From positions 26,741-90,740 of the forward strand of contig NZ_JAGWDK010000026.1 in NCBI RefSeq assembly GCF_018398875.1: a stretch of 64,000 bases of DNA, written 5' to 3'. The position numbers and the translations under genes were made by a program. The notes beneath the pieces were generated by a model. It made no database searches. It worked only from the letters and a program-made list of their open reading frames with translations, and had not been told where the DNA came from. The stretch comes from Bradyrhizobium sp. sGM-13. Lineage in GTDB: Bacteria; Pseudomonadota; Alphaproteobacteria; Rhizobiales; Xanthobacteraceae. Shown here piece after piece: positions 63,658 through 64,000 of the stretch. Each line of letters begins with the position of its first letter. The first letter of the stretch is position 1.

Positions 63658-63858
63658 CGTCGCCCGTTTATCGTCGAGGCTCTCAGCTGTCGTTGCCGCG
63701 TCCCGGTCGGCGCCCCGAGCACGCCGGTGCGCCAGCTCGTAACGACATTATTCACCTTATCCGTATTAGCACGGACAGTGAAATTAACGTGGCTATGAAA
63801 CCCGAAAGGTTATGCCTGAGAGGCGACCAGTTTCTGAATCTTTGGAAGGCGTGCTCAT

Positions 63859-64000
63859 ATGGATGACCTGTTGCGGGAGTTCCTGACGGAGACCAATGAG
63901 AGCCTGGATACGGTCGACAATCAGTTGGTGCGGTTCGAGCAGGACCCGAGCGACGCGAAGATCCTGGATAACATCTTCCGCCTGGTCCACACCATCAAGG
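63859..64000 (+). CDS. cheA: Chemotaxis histidine kinase CheA (5' end only)
   Basis: Only the first 47 codons are in the window. They encode MDDLLREFLTETNESLDTVD and NIFRLVHTIK, the HPt (P1) domain of CheA; the phosphorylated His is in the VHTIK motif (H45). ATG 63859 is the start. The remainder and its neighbours are beyond the right edge. Confidence 0.9.
   Translation, partial: MDDLLREFLTETNESLDTVDNQLVRFEQDPSDAKILDNIFRLVHTIK

Overview
The window looks like chromosome of a high-GC alphaproteobacterium close to Bradyrhizobium/Rhodopseudomonas (Nitrobacteraceae). Supporting signs are gene content and order (an odhAB-SDR-lpdA block, an F1-only ATP synthase operon atpHAGDC, xerC beside priA, and a proA-proB-obgE-rpmA-rplU block), small heat-shock genes behind a ROSE-type RNA thermometer and an RpoH-like promoter, and several families of palindromic intergenic repeats. 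This assignment is inference from content; no alignment was run.

Layout. 1-6.5 kb: end of sucA, then sucB, a short-chain dehydrogenase and lpdA (2-oxoglutarate dehydrogenase complex). 6.5-12 kb: membrane proteins, xerC, priA and an RlpA-like protein. 12.6-17.7 kb: atpHAGDC. 17.8-21.4 kb: a periplasmic Do-like protease and a stress cluster with two Hsp20 genes and three small unknown proteins. 21.4-27.2 kb: two tandem NUDIX genes (one frameshifted), a YibQ-like deacetylase, ctpA, an EnvC-like factor and rlmH. 27.3-35.7 kb: rsfS, nadD, proA, proB, obgE, a MaoC-like protein, a DMT transporter, a GNAT acetyltransferase, rpmA and rplU. 36-37.6 kb: a ROK-like kinase and tRNA-Ser(CGA).

From about 37.8 kb the content becomes accessory. 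It holds a 1064-aa zinc-ribbon/adenylate cyclase/AAA/TPR protein, then a tight three-gene operon on the minus strand: cytochrome P450, a 663-aa membrane protein with a duplicated soluble domain, and a DyP-type peroxidase. This operon is the best candidate here for an undescribed system; I read it as a possible membrane-associated oxidation (oxylipin-like or lipid/peroxide) module. After it come a MacAB-like export system with a Sel1-repeat protein, a GH3 enzyme, a LuxR-type protein with a degenerate histidine-kinase dimerisation region, a short LysR gene divergent from an MFS gene, an ArsR-SRPBCC-reductase operon with paired operator-like dyads, and a LysR gene divergent from an MFS transporter and an aldo/keto reductase. 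The last 3 kb are signalling genes: cheY, a Crp/Fnr regulator, a single-domain response regulator and the start of cheA.

No CRISPR array, insertion sequence, prophage or rRNA operon was seen. Mobile DNA is represented only by small palindromic repeats and one decayed gene fragment near 56.9 kb.
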